A stretch of DNA of 64,000 bases from Acidobacteriota bacterium (lineage in GTDB: Bacteria; Acidobacteriota; Blastocatellia; RBC074): assembly GCA_016196035.1 (NCBI GenBank), contig JACPYM010000029.1:221244-285243 (forward strand), given 5' to 3'. A program made the translations under genes and the position numbers. The first letter of the stretch is position 1, and every line of letters begins with the position of its first letter. The notes beneath the pieces were generated by a model, which was given only the letters and a program-made list of their open reading frames with translations, ran no database searches and had not been told where the DNA came from. Of this stretch, positions 17,528 to 25,852 are shown one piece after another.

Positions 17528-17758
17528 GGGTGCGTCAAAGTTTTGCACAGGCGGAAACGAACGTTTCAGCGCGCGTAGCGCAACCTGCCGAGGTTGCGCG
17601 GTGTCGCAGCTACGGCCGCGTAGCGCAACCTGCCGAGGGTGCGCGGTGTCCAAGCTACGGCCAAGGCTTCACTTGCGACACCGCGCAACCTCGGCAGGTT
17701 GCGCTACGCGCACCGCAGCCGCCCGGCTTGCCTTTGTGCAAAACTTTGACGCACACCC
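17528..17758. mobile_element. MITE-like nested inverted repeat (element C) with 9-base flanking repeat
   Basis: The outer arms are perfect over 20 bases (17530-17549 and 17735-17754). Inside them lies a second perfect pair of 38-base arms (17571-17608 and 17674-17711). Between these is a direct copy of the left inner arm shifted by 45 bases (starting 17619). The same 9 bases, GACTGAAGC, occur immediately outside on both sides (17519-17527 and 17759-17767), which looks like a target-site duplication. No transposase is encoded, so it would be moved in trans. It lies between the membrane protein gene and the hutU stop codon at 17778. Confidence 0.8.
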
Positions 17759-17777
17759 GACTGAAGCTGGTTTAAGG

Positions 17778-19430
17778 CTAGCGCATCGGAATCTTCAGCC
17801 CATGCTCCTGCGCTTCTTCAATCGCCTTCTCATAGCCCGCGTCTACGTGCCGAATGATGCCCATGCCCGGATCGGTCGTCAGCACACGCCGCAAGCGCTT
17901 TGCCGCATCGTCTGTGCCATCCGCCACGACGACCATCCCTGCGTGCAGCGAGTAGCCGATGCCCACGCCACCGCCGTTGTGCACCGAGACCCACGAAGCG
18001 CCCGCCGCCGTGTTCACCAGCGCATTCAAAATCGGCCAGTCGGCGACGGCGTCCGAACTGTCCAACATTCCTTCCGTCTCGCGGTAGGGCGAAGCCACCG
18101 AGCCGGAATCCAAATGATCGCGGCCAATCACGATGGGGGCTTCGAGTTCGCCCTTGCGCACGAGGTCGTTCAAGGCTTCGCCAAACGTCGCGCGGTCGCC
18201 GTAACCGAGCCAGCAAACGCGCGCGGGCAAACCTTGAAAATGGATGCGTTCGCGCGCCAGCTTCATCCAGCGTTCCAAGATTGGATCGTCGGGGAAGATT
18301 TCCAGCGCCAGATCGTCGGTGCGGCGAATGTCGGCGGGGTTGCCTGAGAGCGCGACCCAGCGGAACGGCCCGCGCCCTTCACAAAAGAGCGGGCGGATGT
18401 ATTCGGGCACGAAGCCGGGAATCTCAAACGCATCCGTTACGCCCTGTTTCACCGCCTGCGCGCGGATGTTGTTGCCGTAATCGAAAGTCACTGCGCCCAG
18501 CCGTTTCAATTCGAGCATCGCCTGAACGTGCGCGGCCATCGCGGCCATTGAATGCTTGACATATTCGCTTGGATTGTCGCGCCGCAACATCAACGCTTCA
18601 TCCAGTGTCATCCCATTCGGCACATAGCCATTCAACGCATCGTGCGCGCTGGTCTGATCGGTCAGCACGTCGGGCACGATGTTGCGCCTGACCATCTCTG
18701 GCAGCACGTCGGCGCAATTGCCGACGAGGCCGACTGAAAGGGCGCGGCCTTGTTGCCGGGCTTCATTCAATAGCCGCAACGCATCGTCGAGGTTGTAACT
18801 GAGCGCGTCGCAATAGCCGGTGGCGATGCGTTTCTCGATGCGCGTGGGGTCAACGTCAATGCCCAGGAAGCACGCGCCGTTCATCGTTGCGGCCAGCGGT
18901 TGCGCGCCACCCATCCCGCCGATGCCGCCTGAGACGACGAGCTTGCCGTTCAGCGAACCGCCGAAATGTTTGACGCCGACTGCGGCGAAGGTTTCAAACG
19001 TGCCTTGCACGATGCCTTGCGAGCCGATGTAAATCCACGAACCGGCGGTCATCTGGCCGTACATCATCAGGCCGAGTTTATCCAGACGATGAAACTCGTC
19101 CCAGTTCGACCACTGACCGACCAGATTGGAATTGGCGATCAGCACGCGCGGCGCGTCTTCGTGCGTGCGGAAGATGCCGACCGGCTTGCCCGATTGCACC
19201 AGCAGCGTCTCGTCGTTTTCCAGCGCTTGCAGCGAACGGACGAGGGCGTTAAACGCGGGCCAGTTGCGCGCGGCCTTGCCGGTACCGCCATAAACGACCA
19301 GGTCATCGGGGCGCTCGGCGACTTCGGGGTCGAGGTTGTTCATCAGCATTCTGAGCGCAGCTTCCTGCACCCAGCCTTTGCAACTCAGTTGTGTGCCGCG
19401 CGCGGCGCGAATCGGATTTCGTTGATTCAT
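17778..19430 (-). CDS. hutU: urocanate hydratase (urocanase)
   Basis: 550 residues, normal length. It converts urocanate to 4-imidazolone-5-propionate, step two of histidine degradation, with tightly bound NAD as electrophile. The NAD sites '[14 protein letters not shown]' and '[14 protein letters not shown]' are present, and the conserved Cys in '[12 protein letters not shown]' (about residue 406) is intact. '[16 protein letters not shown]' near the C-terminus matches the family. GAAAGG lies 8 bases before the ATG. Step one (hutH) is on the same strand 3 kb away, with unrelated genes between; hutI and hutG are not in the window. Divergent from the Gfo/Idh gene, with only 81 bases between starts. 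Confidence 0.97.
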   Translation of the reverse strand: MNQRNPIRAARGTQLSCKGWVQEAALRMLMNNLDPEVAERPDDLVVYGGTGKAARNWPAFNALVRSLQALENDETLLVQSGKPVGIFRTHEDAPRVLIANSNLVGQWSNWDEFHRLDKLGLMMYGQMTAGSWIYIGSQGIVQGTFETFAAVGVKHFGGSLNGKLVVSGGIGGMGGAQPLAATMNGACFLGIDVDPTRIEKRIATGYCDALSYNLDDALRLLNEARQQGRALSVGLVGNCADVLPEMVRRNIVPDVLTDQTSAHDALNGYVPNGMTLDEALMLRRDNPSEYVKHSMAAMAAHVQAMLELKRLGAVTFDYGNNIRAQAVKQGVTDAFEIPGFVPEYIRPLFCEGRGPFRWVALSGNPADIRRTDDLALEIFPDDPILERWMKLARERIHFQGLPARVCWLGYGDRATFGEALNDLVRKGELEAPIVIGRDHLDSGSVASPYRETEGMLDSSDAVADWPILNALVNTAAGASWVSVHNGGGVGIGYSLHAGMVVVADGTDDAAKRLRRVLTTDPGMGIIRHVDAGYEKAIEEAQEHGLKIPMR

Positions 19431-19511
19431 CGTGATGCCTTTCTTCGTGGTGTTGACAGCTTCGTGCTAAATTCTCGTTGGCTCATCACCAACAATCAAT
19501 GGAGAAAAACT

Positions 19512-20567
19512 ATGACGAAAAAATGGCGCGTCGCCATTCTAGGGCTGGGGCATTGGTATTCGGCTTACAACTTGGTGCGGGCGTTGCGCGAATACGACAA
19601 AGCAGAACTGGTCGCGGTCGCGTGGCACAACGCTACGCAATTGGCGGAATTCAGCACGACGTTTGGCGTGCGCGGTTACGCCGATTACGAAACGTTGCTT
19701 GCGCGCGAAGAGCTTGACCTGGTGCATCTCGCCGCGCCCGTCGCCGAGTTGCCTGCGTTGACCATCATGGCAGCGCGCGCAGGCAAGCACCTTGTGCTGG
19801 GCAAGCCGATGGCCATGACGCTGGCGCAGGCCGATGAAATGGTCGCTGCCGTTGCGCAAGCGGGCGTCAAGTGCGTTGCCTTTCAAGGCCTCAAGCGGCT
19901 GCAATCAGCCAAACTGAAAGCGCGCATTGAAGCTGGCGAAATCGGCGACATCCTTGTGATGCACCAAACCGCGCGCTGGTCTATCGCCGAAGACTGGTAC
20001 CGCTCCGGTCAGCCCGGCTGGTTCGTTGACCCGGCGCAAGTGCCGGGCGGCGCGTTTATTGACGAAGGCATTTATTGGATGGACTTCCTGCGCTGGCTGG
20101 CCGGCAGCGAAATCGTGCAAGTTGAAGCGAAGATGGCGAACCTCGTTCATCGCGCGTTGGCGGTCGAAGACTGGGGCATGGCGACGTTCACCTTTGCGAA
20201 TGGCATCGTGGCTACGCTCGAAGCCGCGTGGACGATCAACGCACCACACGCGACTGGGCCTTCGCCCAAACGGAACGCAGTGTTGCGCACCGAAATCATC
20301 GGCACACGCGGCGAAATTATCGAAGACAGCTTGCGCTCGCCGAGCCGGGCCGTGCTTGCTGCAGGCGCGGCCAATTGGGTTTACGAACGCGAGTCGGCTG
20401 AAATCTTAAGCGCGCCCGCGCCTTTTCCGCTGGATCATTTGATCGAATGCGTCGAACGCGATTTGCCGTCACCGGCTTCGATTGAAGAAGCGCGGGCGTC
20501 CTTGCGCGTGGCGTTGGCTGCGTATGAGGCGGCGCGTGAGGGGCGATCTGTGCGGCTTTCGGACTGA
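19512..20567 (+). CDS. Gfo/Idh/MocA family NAD(P)-dependent oxidoreductase
   Basis: 351 residues from the ATG at 19512 (GGAG at 19501-19504); the longer open frame into hutU antisense is not coding. An N-terminal Rossmann fold has 'RVAILGLGHWYSAYNLVRAL', and the conserved Lys-Pro of the family is in 'GKHLVLGKPMAMTLAQAD' (about residue 98). The C-terminal half is the substrate and oligomer domain ('GGAFIDEGIYWMDFLRWLAG', 'WGMATFTFANGIVATLEAAW'). These enzymes oxidise or reduce sugars, inositols or related carbonyls; substrate not deducible. It is divergent from hutU and may share control, but there is no known pathway link. Confidence 0.9.
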   Translation: MTKKWRVAILGLGHWYSAYNLVRALREYDKAELVAVAWHNATQLAEFSTTFGVRGYADYETLLAREELDLVHLAAPVAELPALTIMAARAGKHLVLGKPMAMTLAQADEMVAAVAQAGVKCVAFQGLKRLQSAKLKARIEAGEIGDILVMHQTARWSIAEDWYRSGQPGWFVDPAQVPGGAFIDEGIYWMDFLRWLAGSEIVQVEAKMANLVHRALAVEDWGMATFTFANGIVATLEAAWTINAPHATGPSPKRNAVLRTEIIGTRGEIIEDSLRSPSRAVLAAGAANWVYERESAEILSAPAPFPLDHLIECVERDLPSPASIEEARASLRVALAAYEAAREGRSVRLSD

Positions 20568-20590
20568 ACCCGAAGTAGAGGAGTACAAGT

Positions 20591-21133
20591 TCATTTCTTT
20601 TCCGCATGGAACATCCAGCGTATGCCGAATTTGTCATTCAGCGCTCCGTAAAGCCCGTAAGGTTGATCGCTGAGAGGGTCAGTTACGTCAGCGCCCTCTG
20701 AGAGCTTGCGAAAGAGGATAGTGGTATCGCTTGGTGTTCCTCCGCTAAGGTAAAGACAGAGGGTGTTCCCCTTTACCGGAGTTTGAGCAGGACGAAGCCA
20801 ATCAGATGCCGAAATATCAACCAGCGGACTCTTGAGCCTGGCATTGAGCACTCTGGCGTGCAGGGAAGCAGGAAAAACAGCCTTCATCGGTGATTCACCA
20901 ACTGTCGTAAGCGTCAACTCACCGCCAAAGACGGAGCGATAGAAATCCATGGCCTGCTTGCAATTGCCATCGAACAGTATGTAAGACGATAGCTGCATGG
21001 TTGAACCTTTCTCTTCTTTCAAAGTTGTATTCTGCTGCGACGTGGCGCTGCGGGGGGAATTGAGCGAGGCGCGCGGCGAAGCGCCGAAATCCATCAAAAC
21101 GCCGATGACCAACAAAGTGATACGAAGATGCAT
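20591..21133 (-). CDS. VOC / PhnB-like protein, two possible starts
   Basis: The C-terminal 135 residues (from Met at 20998) are a PhnB/glyoxalase-like fold: 'SSYILFDGNCKQAMDFYRSVFGGEL', 'KAVFPASLHARVLNARLKS', 'TLCLYLSGGTPSDTTILFRKL', 'YGLYGALNDKFGIRWMF'. Both starts have ribosome sites: AGGAGG before 21133 (180 residues, adding a hydrophobic stretch 'RITLLVIGVLMDFGASPRA' that resembles a signal or membrane segment) and GAAAGG before 20998. The longer form is preferred on site strength. If so, this VOC domain is anchored or exported, which is unusual. Metal-binding residues typical of true glyoxalases are not all evident, so enzymatic activity is uncertain. Confidence 0.82.
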   Translation of the reverse strand: MHLRITLLVIGVLMDFGASPRASLNSPRSATSQQNTTLKEEKGSTMQLSSYILFDGNCKQAMDFYRSVFGGELTLTTVGESPMKAVFPASLHARVLNARLKSPLVDISASDWLRPAQTPVKGNTLCLYLSGGTPSDTTILFRKLSEGADVTDPLSDQPYGLYGALNDKFGIRWMFHAEKK

Positions 21134-21186
21134 TTAGACCTCCTGAAGTAAATACCGCAAGTGATAAAGACCGCGCGCTTGCTCCC

Positions 21187-21675
21187 TTACCCTTTGGCTA
21201 AGAGATCGTCTAACTGACTGTGCGCGACGGTGAGCGCTGGTTGCATGCCCGCCTTGACCATGCCATCTCGCGCCGCCACTGAGCGGCAAATAGTTTGAAT
21301 CGTGACTTTGGTTCGATCACCCGGCAATCCTTCAAACGAAGCGAATTCCAAAACGACGTGACCGCGTTCGGGCAGGCCTTCAAATTCCGAAGTCTTGACG
21401 ATGCGTTCCGGGGCGGTGACTTCGTGATAGACGCCGTTGAAACCAAATTGCATACCGTTGGCGTGCGTATGCGTGTGGTGATATGAACCGCCCGTCCGGC
21501 AATCCAGCACGTCAATCACCATGTTCAGCTCTTTGGGTAAGAGCCATTGCGCGAGCAACGCCGGATCAGTGAAAGCGTTGAACACCATTTCCCGTGGCGC
21601 CTCGAACTCGCGGATGATGAAGAACTCTTGCTTACCTGGTTCCGCTTTGATTTCTGTCGTATTTTTCCTGGTCAT
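21187..21675 (-). CDS. SRPBCC / AHSA1-type protein
   Basis: 162 residues from the ATG at 21675. The Bet v 1-like START fold is clear: 'FFIIREFEAPREMVFNAFTDPALLAQWLLPKELNM' then 'TGGSYHHTHTHANGMQFGFNGVYHEVTAPERIVKTSEFEG', ending 'AVAHSQLDDLLAKG'-like. Proteins of this type form a hydrophobic cavity for small ligands and very often follow an ArsR gene, as here: the ATG overlaps the ArsR stop (ATGA). The frame extends upstream, but the coupled start is preferred. Ligand unknown. Confidence 0.9.
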   Translation of the reverse strand: MTRKNTTEIKAEPGKQEFFIIREFEAPREMVFNAFTDPALLAQWLLPKELNMVIDVLDCRTGGSYHHTHTHANGMQFGFNGVYHEVTAPERIVKTSEFEGLPERGHVVLEFASFEGLPGDRTKVTIQTICRSVAARDGMVKAGMQPALTVAHSQLDDLLAKG

Positions 21676-22004
21676 TTCGCTTTCTTCTGCTTGGCTGCTT
21701 TCATGTCGCTCAATAACGTGTCCAGCTTGTCGAATCGGTTCTCCCATATTTTACGGAAGCCCGCTAACCAGTCCTGCACTTCATCCAGCGCTGCGGGCTG
21801 AACAAAACAATATCGTTCTCGCCCCTGTTGCCGCATCTCGACCAAGCCGCACTCGGTGAGAATTCTGATGTGCTTGGAGATGGCTTGTCGGCTCGTATGA
21901 AAGCTGTCCGCCACGCCATTCAGCGTCAACGCCTGCTGAGCAATCAAACTAATGATTTCCCGCCGGGTCGGGTCTGCAATCGCCTGGAACACATCTCTTC
22001 TCAT
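21672..22004 (-). CDS. ArsR-family winged-helix repressor
   Basis: 110 residues from the ATG at 22004 (MRRDVFQAIADPTRREII...). Classic ArsR helix-turn-helix: 'ADPTRREIISLIAQQALTLNGVADSFHTSRQAISKHIRILTECGLVEMRQQGRERYCFVQP'. No CxC metal site, so it belongs to the non-metal branch typically paired with AHSA1/SRPBCC genes. It is coupled by ATGA to the downstream SRPBCC gene. The promoter region is a 65-base palindrome containing GGTTGCA-n7-TGCAACC, the likely autorepression operator. Confidence 0.92.
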   Translation of the reverse strand: MRRDVFQAIADPTRREIISLIAQQALTLNGVADSFHTSRQAISKHIRILTECGLVEMRQQGRERYCFVQPAALDEVQDWLAGFRKIWENRFDKLDTLLSDMKAAKQKKAK

Positions 22005-22010
22005 AAAAAC

Positions 22011-22075
22011 ATTATCTCTTGCGCAACTGAACGGTTGCACTATAAATGCAACCGTTCAGTTGCGCAAGAGATAAT
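22011..22075. promoter_or_regulatory. perfect 65-base palindrome over the arsR promoter (putative operator)
   Basis: Perfect 29-base arms at 22011-22039 and 22047-22075 with a 7-base centre CTATAAA. The inner part GGTTGCA-n7-TGCAACC has the form of ArsR-type operators. The palindrome ends 6 bases upstream of the arsR ATG and continues on the other side into a broken DUF1080 reading frame. It is far longer than an operator needs, which suggests that the outer parts came from a duplication or insertion. Confidence 0.7.
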
Positions 22076-22311
22076 TTTGAAATTGTGTTGTTCTTGCCAA
22101 CACCCCATTCGCCGTCGAGAACTTTCCAGTGGCCGTTGTCGCCTTCGGGAAGCTTCCAGCCGGTTAGATCGCGGCCATTGAAGAGCAAGACGAAGCCGGG
22201 CGGCGCTTGCCGAGCGTGCAACGTGGGCAACAGGCTCAGACTCGTCAGACAGAACAACAAGATTGGCTTGTGCCTGATGAAGCTCCCGGGAAATCTGGGT
22301 ACGCAGCGCTT
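22076..22311 (-). pseudogene. N-terminal remnant of a DUF1080 (3-keto-disaccharide hydrolase family) protein
   Basis: A minus-strand frame reads a hydrophobic signal-like stretch followed by 'APPGFVLLFNGRDLTGWK' and 'LPEGDNGHWKVLDGEWGV', the unmistakable N-terminus of DUF1080 proteins (about 230 residues when complete). After about 60 residues it runs into the arsR palindrome and ends. Its upstream end is cut by hairpin D, and no ATG precedes the signal segment. Both ends are therefore missing. Confidence 0.75.
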
Positions 22312-22416
22312 TCAGCGTGCAGGCCTGTCATGAGGCGTATTGAGACTGAAAGGAAATTCCTTTGGTTTGAATTGGTCTTACGCCACGTCTGCACGCTGGA
22401 AGCGCTGCGTACCCAG
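22295..22416. repeat. hairpin repeat, family D
   Basis: Inverted repeat with arms at 22295-22322 and 22389-22416 (28 bases, one mismatch), outer end CTGGGTACGCAGCGCTT. The 66-base centre shows no coding. It lies 7 bases beyond the hutH stop codon, and its other end cuts the DUF1080 remnant. Confidence 0.8.
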
Positions 22417-22422
22417 GGTTTG

Positions 22423-23913
22423 TTATTTCAACTCTTTGACCAAATGCGTGAGTGATTCGATATAGCCTGACAACTGCATGTCAACCGTCAGTGCGGGCAC
22501 GTGCTCACGCACGCGCGCATAAACTTCTTGCAGTTGTGGCCCTGGCTTGAGTGGTTGCAAAAATTCCAGCCCCTGTGCCGCGCACAATAGCTCTATTGCC
22601 AGAATAATCTCAACGTGGCGGACGATCTGCGCAAACTTTAGCGCCGCCGTCATGCCCATCGAAACATGGTCTTCCTTATTCGCCGAGGTCGGCAGCGTGA
22701 AGACCGACGCCGGATGCGCCAGTACATTGTTTTCGGCGATCAATGAAGCCGCCGTGACTTGCGCGATCATCAGGCCGGAGTTGGTGCCGGGGTGCGGCGA
22801 GAGAAACGCGGGCAAGCCGGAAAGCTGCGGATTGACCAGCCGTTCGACGCGCCGTTCAGAAATCGTCGCCAGGTCGGCGATGGCGATGGCCGCGTAATCG
22901 TAAGCTAGCGCAACTGGTTCGCCGTGAAAGTTGCCGCCGCTGAGGACTTCGCCCGTTTCAACAAAGACCAGCGGGTTGTCGGTGGCGCTGTTGATTTCGA
23001 TCTCGACGATGCCGCGCACGTGGGCGAGCGCGTCACGCACCGCGCCGTGCACTTGCGGCATGCAACGCAAGGCATAAGCATCTTGCACGCGCGGGTCTAC
23101 GGCCTTGTCACGATGGGATTCGCGGATTTCGCTGTCGGCGAGCAATTCGCGCAAGCGCGTGGCGCTGGCGGCCTGGCCGCTATGCGGGCGCACGGCGTGA
23201 ATCCGTTCGTCAAAGGCCACTGGTGTCCCGCGCAAAGCTTCGAGCGTCAGCGCGCCGATCACATCGGCGGCTTCGGCCAAACGCAAGGCGTCGTAAAGCG
23301 CCAAGCCGCCCACCGCCGTCATTGCCTGTGTGCCATTGAGCAGCGCCAGGCCTTCTTTCGCCTCCAGCACGAGCGGCGCGATGCCCGCGCGTTGCAAGGC
23401 TACGCCGCCGGGCCGCCGTTCGCCCTGATAAAAGGCTTCGCCCTCGCCAATCGTGACCAGCGCCAGATGCGCGAGCGGCGCCAGATCGCCCGAAGCGCCG
23501 ACCGAACCGCGCGAGGGAATCACCGGATGCACGCCCGCGTTCAGCATTGCCAGCAGCGTTTCGATCACGATGGGACGGCAACCCGAATAACCTTTGGCGA
23601 GCACGTTGGCGCGGTGCAAGAGCATGGCGCGCACGGCGCGTTCGTCGAGCGGTTCGCCCACGCCGCAGGCATGCGAGCGCACGAGGTTGAGCTGCAATTG
23701 CTGCAATTCAGCGGCGGGGATGGTGACTTCGGAAAGCGCGCCGAAGCCGGTGTTAATACCGTAAGCGACTTCGCCGCGCGCGATGATGGCTTCGACAAAC
23801 TGGCGCGCCTGTTCAACGCGGTGGCGGGCGCGGGCGGCGAGCGTAGCCGCTGCGCCGTCGGCGACCGCTGCGGTTTGGGCCAGGGTGAGCGAGTTGCCGT
23901 CGAGTTCAAGCAT
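22423..23913 (-). CDS. hutH: histidine ammonia-lyase (histidase)
   Basis: 496 residues, normal length. It deaminates histidine to urocanate, the first step of histidine degradation; the product is the substrate of the nearby hutU. The Ala-Ser-Gly triad that forms the MIO cofactor is present in '[19 protein letters not shown]' (about residues 141-144). The active-site loop '[10 protein letters not shown]' (about 52-61) and 'SATDNPLVF' and '[14 protein letters not shown]' are also intact. Starts [12 protein letters not shown] hairpin (family D) follows directly after the stop and may terminate the transcript. Confidence 0.97.
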   Translation of the reverse strand: MLELDGNSLTLAQTAAVADGAAATLAARARHRVEQARQFVEAIIARGEVAYGINTGFGALSEVTIPAAELQQLQLNLVRSHACGVGEPLDERAVRAMLLHRANVLAKGYSGCRPIVIETLLAMLNAGVHPVIPSRGSVGASGDLAPLAHLALVTIGEGEAFYQGERRPGGVALQRAGIAPLVLEAKEGLALLNGTQAMTAVGGLALYDALRLAEAADVIGALTLEALRGTPVAFDERIHAVRPHSGQAASATRLRELLADSEIRESHRDKAVDPRVQDAYALRCMPQVHGAVRDALAHVRGIVEIEINSATDNPLVFVETGEVLSGGNFHGEPVALAYDYAAIAIADLATISERRVERLVNPQLSGLPAFLSPHPGTNSGLMIAQVTAASLIAENNVLAHPASVFTLPTSANKEDHVSMGMTAALKFAQIVRHVEIILAIELLCAAQGLEFLQPLKPGPQLQEVYARVREHVPALTVDMQLSGYIESLTHLVKELK

Positions 23914-24047
23914 TTGATTGATGACCTTTCTGAGTTTCCGAATGGGCTATTCATAGTTCATTGGCTGGCGCGTCGCAATGCGCGGAAGGTGACGTGTCTG
24001 CGCGTATGATCATTAGGTCAAACCGGATGAATAGCGGCCAGTACATT

Positions 24048-24134
24048 TGGCCGCAGATGAACGCAGAAAGACGCTGATCTAATCTGATGATTAACCGTAT
24101 TCATCTGCGTTTGTCTGCGTTTATCCGCGGCTGG
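24048..24134. repeat. imperfect inverted repeat, family E
   Basis: Arms of about 30 bases (24048-24080 and 24100-24134), related to GCCGCAGATGAACGCAGA and its complement. Similar dispersed intergenic words of the type CTGCGTTTATCTGCGG are common in several phyla (from memory). It lies in the 340-base gap between hutH and the GT87 gene; no gene is visible there. Confidence 0.6.
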
Positions 24135-24255
24135 TCAACCTGCCGGCAAAGATTCTGATTGAGCCGCAGCGCCCTTGTGTAGTATGCATGGCGCGCATTC
24201 CCGCCTGCTTGAACAATCCGGTTTGGACAATTTGCTTGCCTGTATGGAGGATCTG

Positions 24256-25572
24256 ATGGTGAACGCGGTGTTAGTGAAGAATGAGGGACGGATCAACAGT
24301 CTGTTGAATGCCGAACGTGTGCGCGGCTGGTCCGGTGTCGTGTTGGTGGTGTATCTGGCGCTGCTGCTGGTTTCGTTTGCGACGGCGGTGCGGAATGAGG
24401 GGCAGACGATTTTTGGCACGACGTTGGGCGCTGATTTTCCAGCGTTTTATGTGGCAGGCAAGATCGTCAACCAACAAGGCGCGGCGCAGCTTTACAACCG
24501 CGACCTACAGGGCGTGCTCTATCACAAACTGTTTCCCCACGAAGAGCCTGAGGCGTTGTTGCCTTATCTGAACGCCCCTTTCTTTGCGTTGCCGTTTCCA
24601 TTGCTGGCGCGTTTGCCTTATGCCTGGGCGTATCTGTGCTGGTCACTCATTACGCTGGGATTGTATCTGGCGGGCTTCACCCTGTTGTGGCGCGAGTTGG
24701 AAGGCTTGCCAGTCACGGCGTATCGCACCGCGCTGATCCTGGCTTTGTCATTTATGCCCTTCCTGGTCGAATGCGTGGCGGGCGGGCAGACCTCGGCATT
24801 TGGTTTTTTTGCCGTGGCGCTGGCTATCGTGCTGGAACGGCGCGGGCATTGGTTTTGGAGCGGTGTGGCGTTGGCGCTGTTGCTTTACAAGCCCACGTTG
24901 CTGGTGTTGCTTGGCCCCATGATCTTGTTGACGAGGCGCTGGCGCACGCTGGCCGGCATGGCAGCGGGCGTCGCGGGATTGCTGGCGCTTTCGGCGCTGA
25001 CCTTGAGTCTGGACGTGACGCTCGGCTGGTTCAGAACGCTGCTGGGCTTTGCGCAACTTTCGACCAGCGGCACGTCGGGCGAGGCTTCGGGGTTGCGGAT
25101 TTGGAAATATGTTGACGTGAACGCCTTCGCGCGCGCCTTCTGGGGTGGCAATGCACTGCTGCGCTGGTTGACGGTGGGTGTGGCGGTCGCAGCGTTCTTG
25201 CCCATGTTGGTGCGGGCTTGGTGGCCGCGTGGCGACCGCAGCAGCGAAAACAGGGAAGCCGATTGGGCGTTGGCGATTGCCTGGACGCCAGTGCTGAATT
25301 TGTATCTGGGCGTCTATGACGTGACCTTGATCGTGGTCAGCGCGGTGTTGCTGGCGGCTTGGCAATGGCGGCAAGGCGGTTTGCGCGTGGAAGCGAAAGT
25401 TTTGTTCCTGCTGCTTTACGTGACGCCGTGGTTGGCGCAGCCGGTGGCGAAAGCGACGGGGTTGCAATTGTTGACCGTCGTGCTGGCCGCGTTTGGGCTG
25501 TATGTATTGCGTTGGCGGCAGGCGGAGCAGGAAGGCAGGGCAACCGTGCAATTGGAGTTTGAGCCGGTTTGA
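24256..25572 (+). CDS. GT87 / DUF2029 family membrane glycosyltransferase-like protein
   Basis: 438 residues from the ATG at 24256, with GGAGG 5 bases upstream; the frame is open from 24175, but the added residues lack family character. About ten to eleven membrane helices. The first periplasmic loop has the family hallmark 'GADFPAFYVAGKIVNQQGAAQLYNRDLQG' and then 'LNAPFFALPFPLLARLPYAWAYLCW'; later 'ECVAGGQTSAFGFFAVALAI', 'ALLLYKPTLLVLLGP' follow the DUF2029 pattern. The family includes mycobacterial polyprenol-phosphate-mannose alpha-mannosyltransferases. Here an extracytoplasmic glycosyl transfer using a lipid-linked sugar is inferred; acceptor unknown. The 3' end runs into a displaced RHS fragment on the other strand. 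Confidence 0.87.
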   Translation: MVNAVLVKNEGRINSLLNAERVRGWSGVVLVVYLALLLVSFATAVRNEGQTIFGTTLGADFPAFYVAGKIVNQQGAAQLYNRDLQGVLYHKLFPHEEPEALLPYLNAPFFALPFPLLARLPYAWAYLCWSLITLGLYLAGFTLLWRELEGLPVTAYRTALILALSFMPFLVECVAGGQTSAFGFFAVALAIVLERRGHWFWSGVALALLLYKPTLLVLLGPMILLTRRWRTLAGMAAGVAGLLALSALTLSLDVTLGWFRTLLGFAQLSTSGTSGEASGLRIWKYVDVNAFARAFWGGNALLRWLTVGVAVAAFLPMLVRAWWPRGDRSSENREADWALAIAWTPVLNLYLGVYDVTLIVVSAVLLAAWQWRQGGLRVEAKVLFLLLYVTPWLAQPVAKATGLQLLTVVLAAFGLYVLRWRQAEQEGRATVQLEFEPV

Positions 25573-25602
25573 TCTTTTGTGAATGCTGGCGCTGTGCTGT
25601 GC

Positions 25603-25842
25603 ACGGTCTTCAAGCGATTCTCAGCATCGTAGCTGAAACGCGCTGGGCCGCTGCTGGGCGTGAATGTATCGCGCGTCTGATTGCCCGCCGCGTCATATTC
25701 AAGCGCGCCGCTCTGTCCGCCCGGTATGCCCAGTCGGTTGTTCGTTGTGGAGGCCGCATAGACCAGATTGTTGATGGCGCTGGTCGGCGTCGTTGTGCCG
25801 CCCGCTGAAGTCAGTGCCCAATCGAACCAGTTGAAGTTGCCG
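25603..25842 (-). pseudogene. displaced RHS gene fragment (orphan piece)
   Basis: 240 bases strongly similar over their whole length to 27542-27781 of the RHS gene nearby. In the same orientation it encodes 'YDAAGNQTRDTF', 'RFSYDAENRLKTV', 'SAINNLVYA', and so on. It is open but has neither start nor the C-terminal RHS core. It lies just downstream of the candidate immunity gene, and its 3' end runs into the antisense of the GT87 gene. It fits the orphan fragments left when RHS tips are exchanged by recombination. Confidence 0.87.
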
Positions 25843-25852
25843 CCGTTGTGCC

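Noticed and set aside
17511..18347. 278-codon plus-strand frame over hutU and element C
   Set aside because: It crosses the inverted-repeat element and is antisense to a well-conserved gene.
22924..24009. 361-codon plus-strand frame opposite hutH
   Set aside because: Antisense shadow of histidase; composition is that of complemented codons.
24048..24134. Riboswitch or leader RNA upstream of the GT87 gene
   Set aside because: The inverted repeat is a dispersed type of sequence and shows no aptamer-like conserved core.
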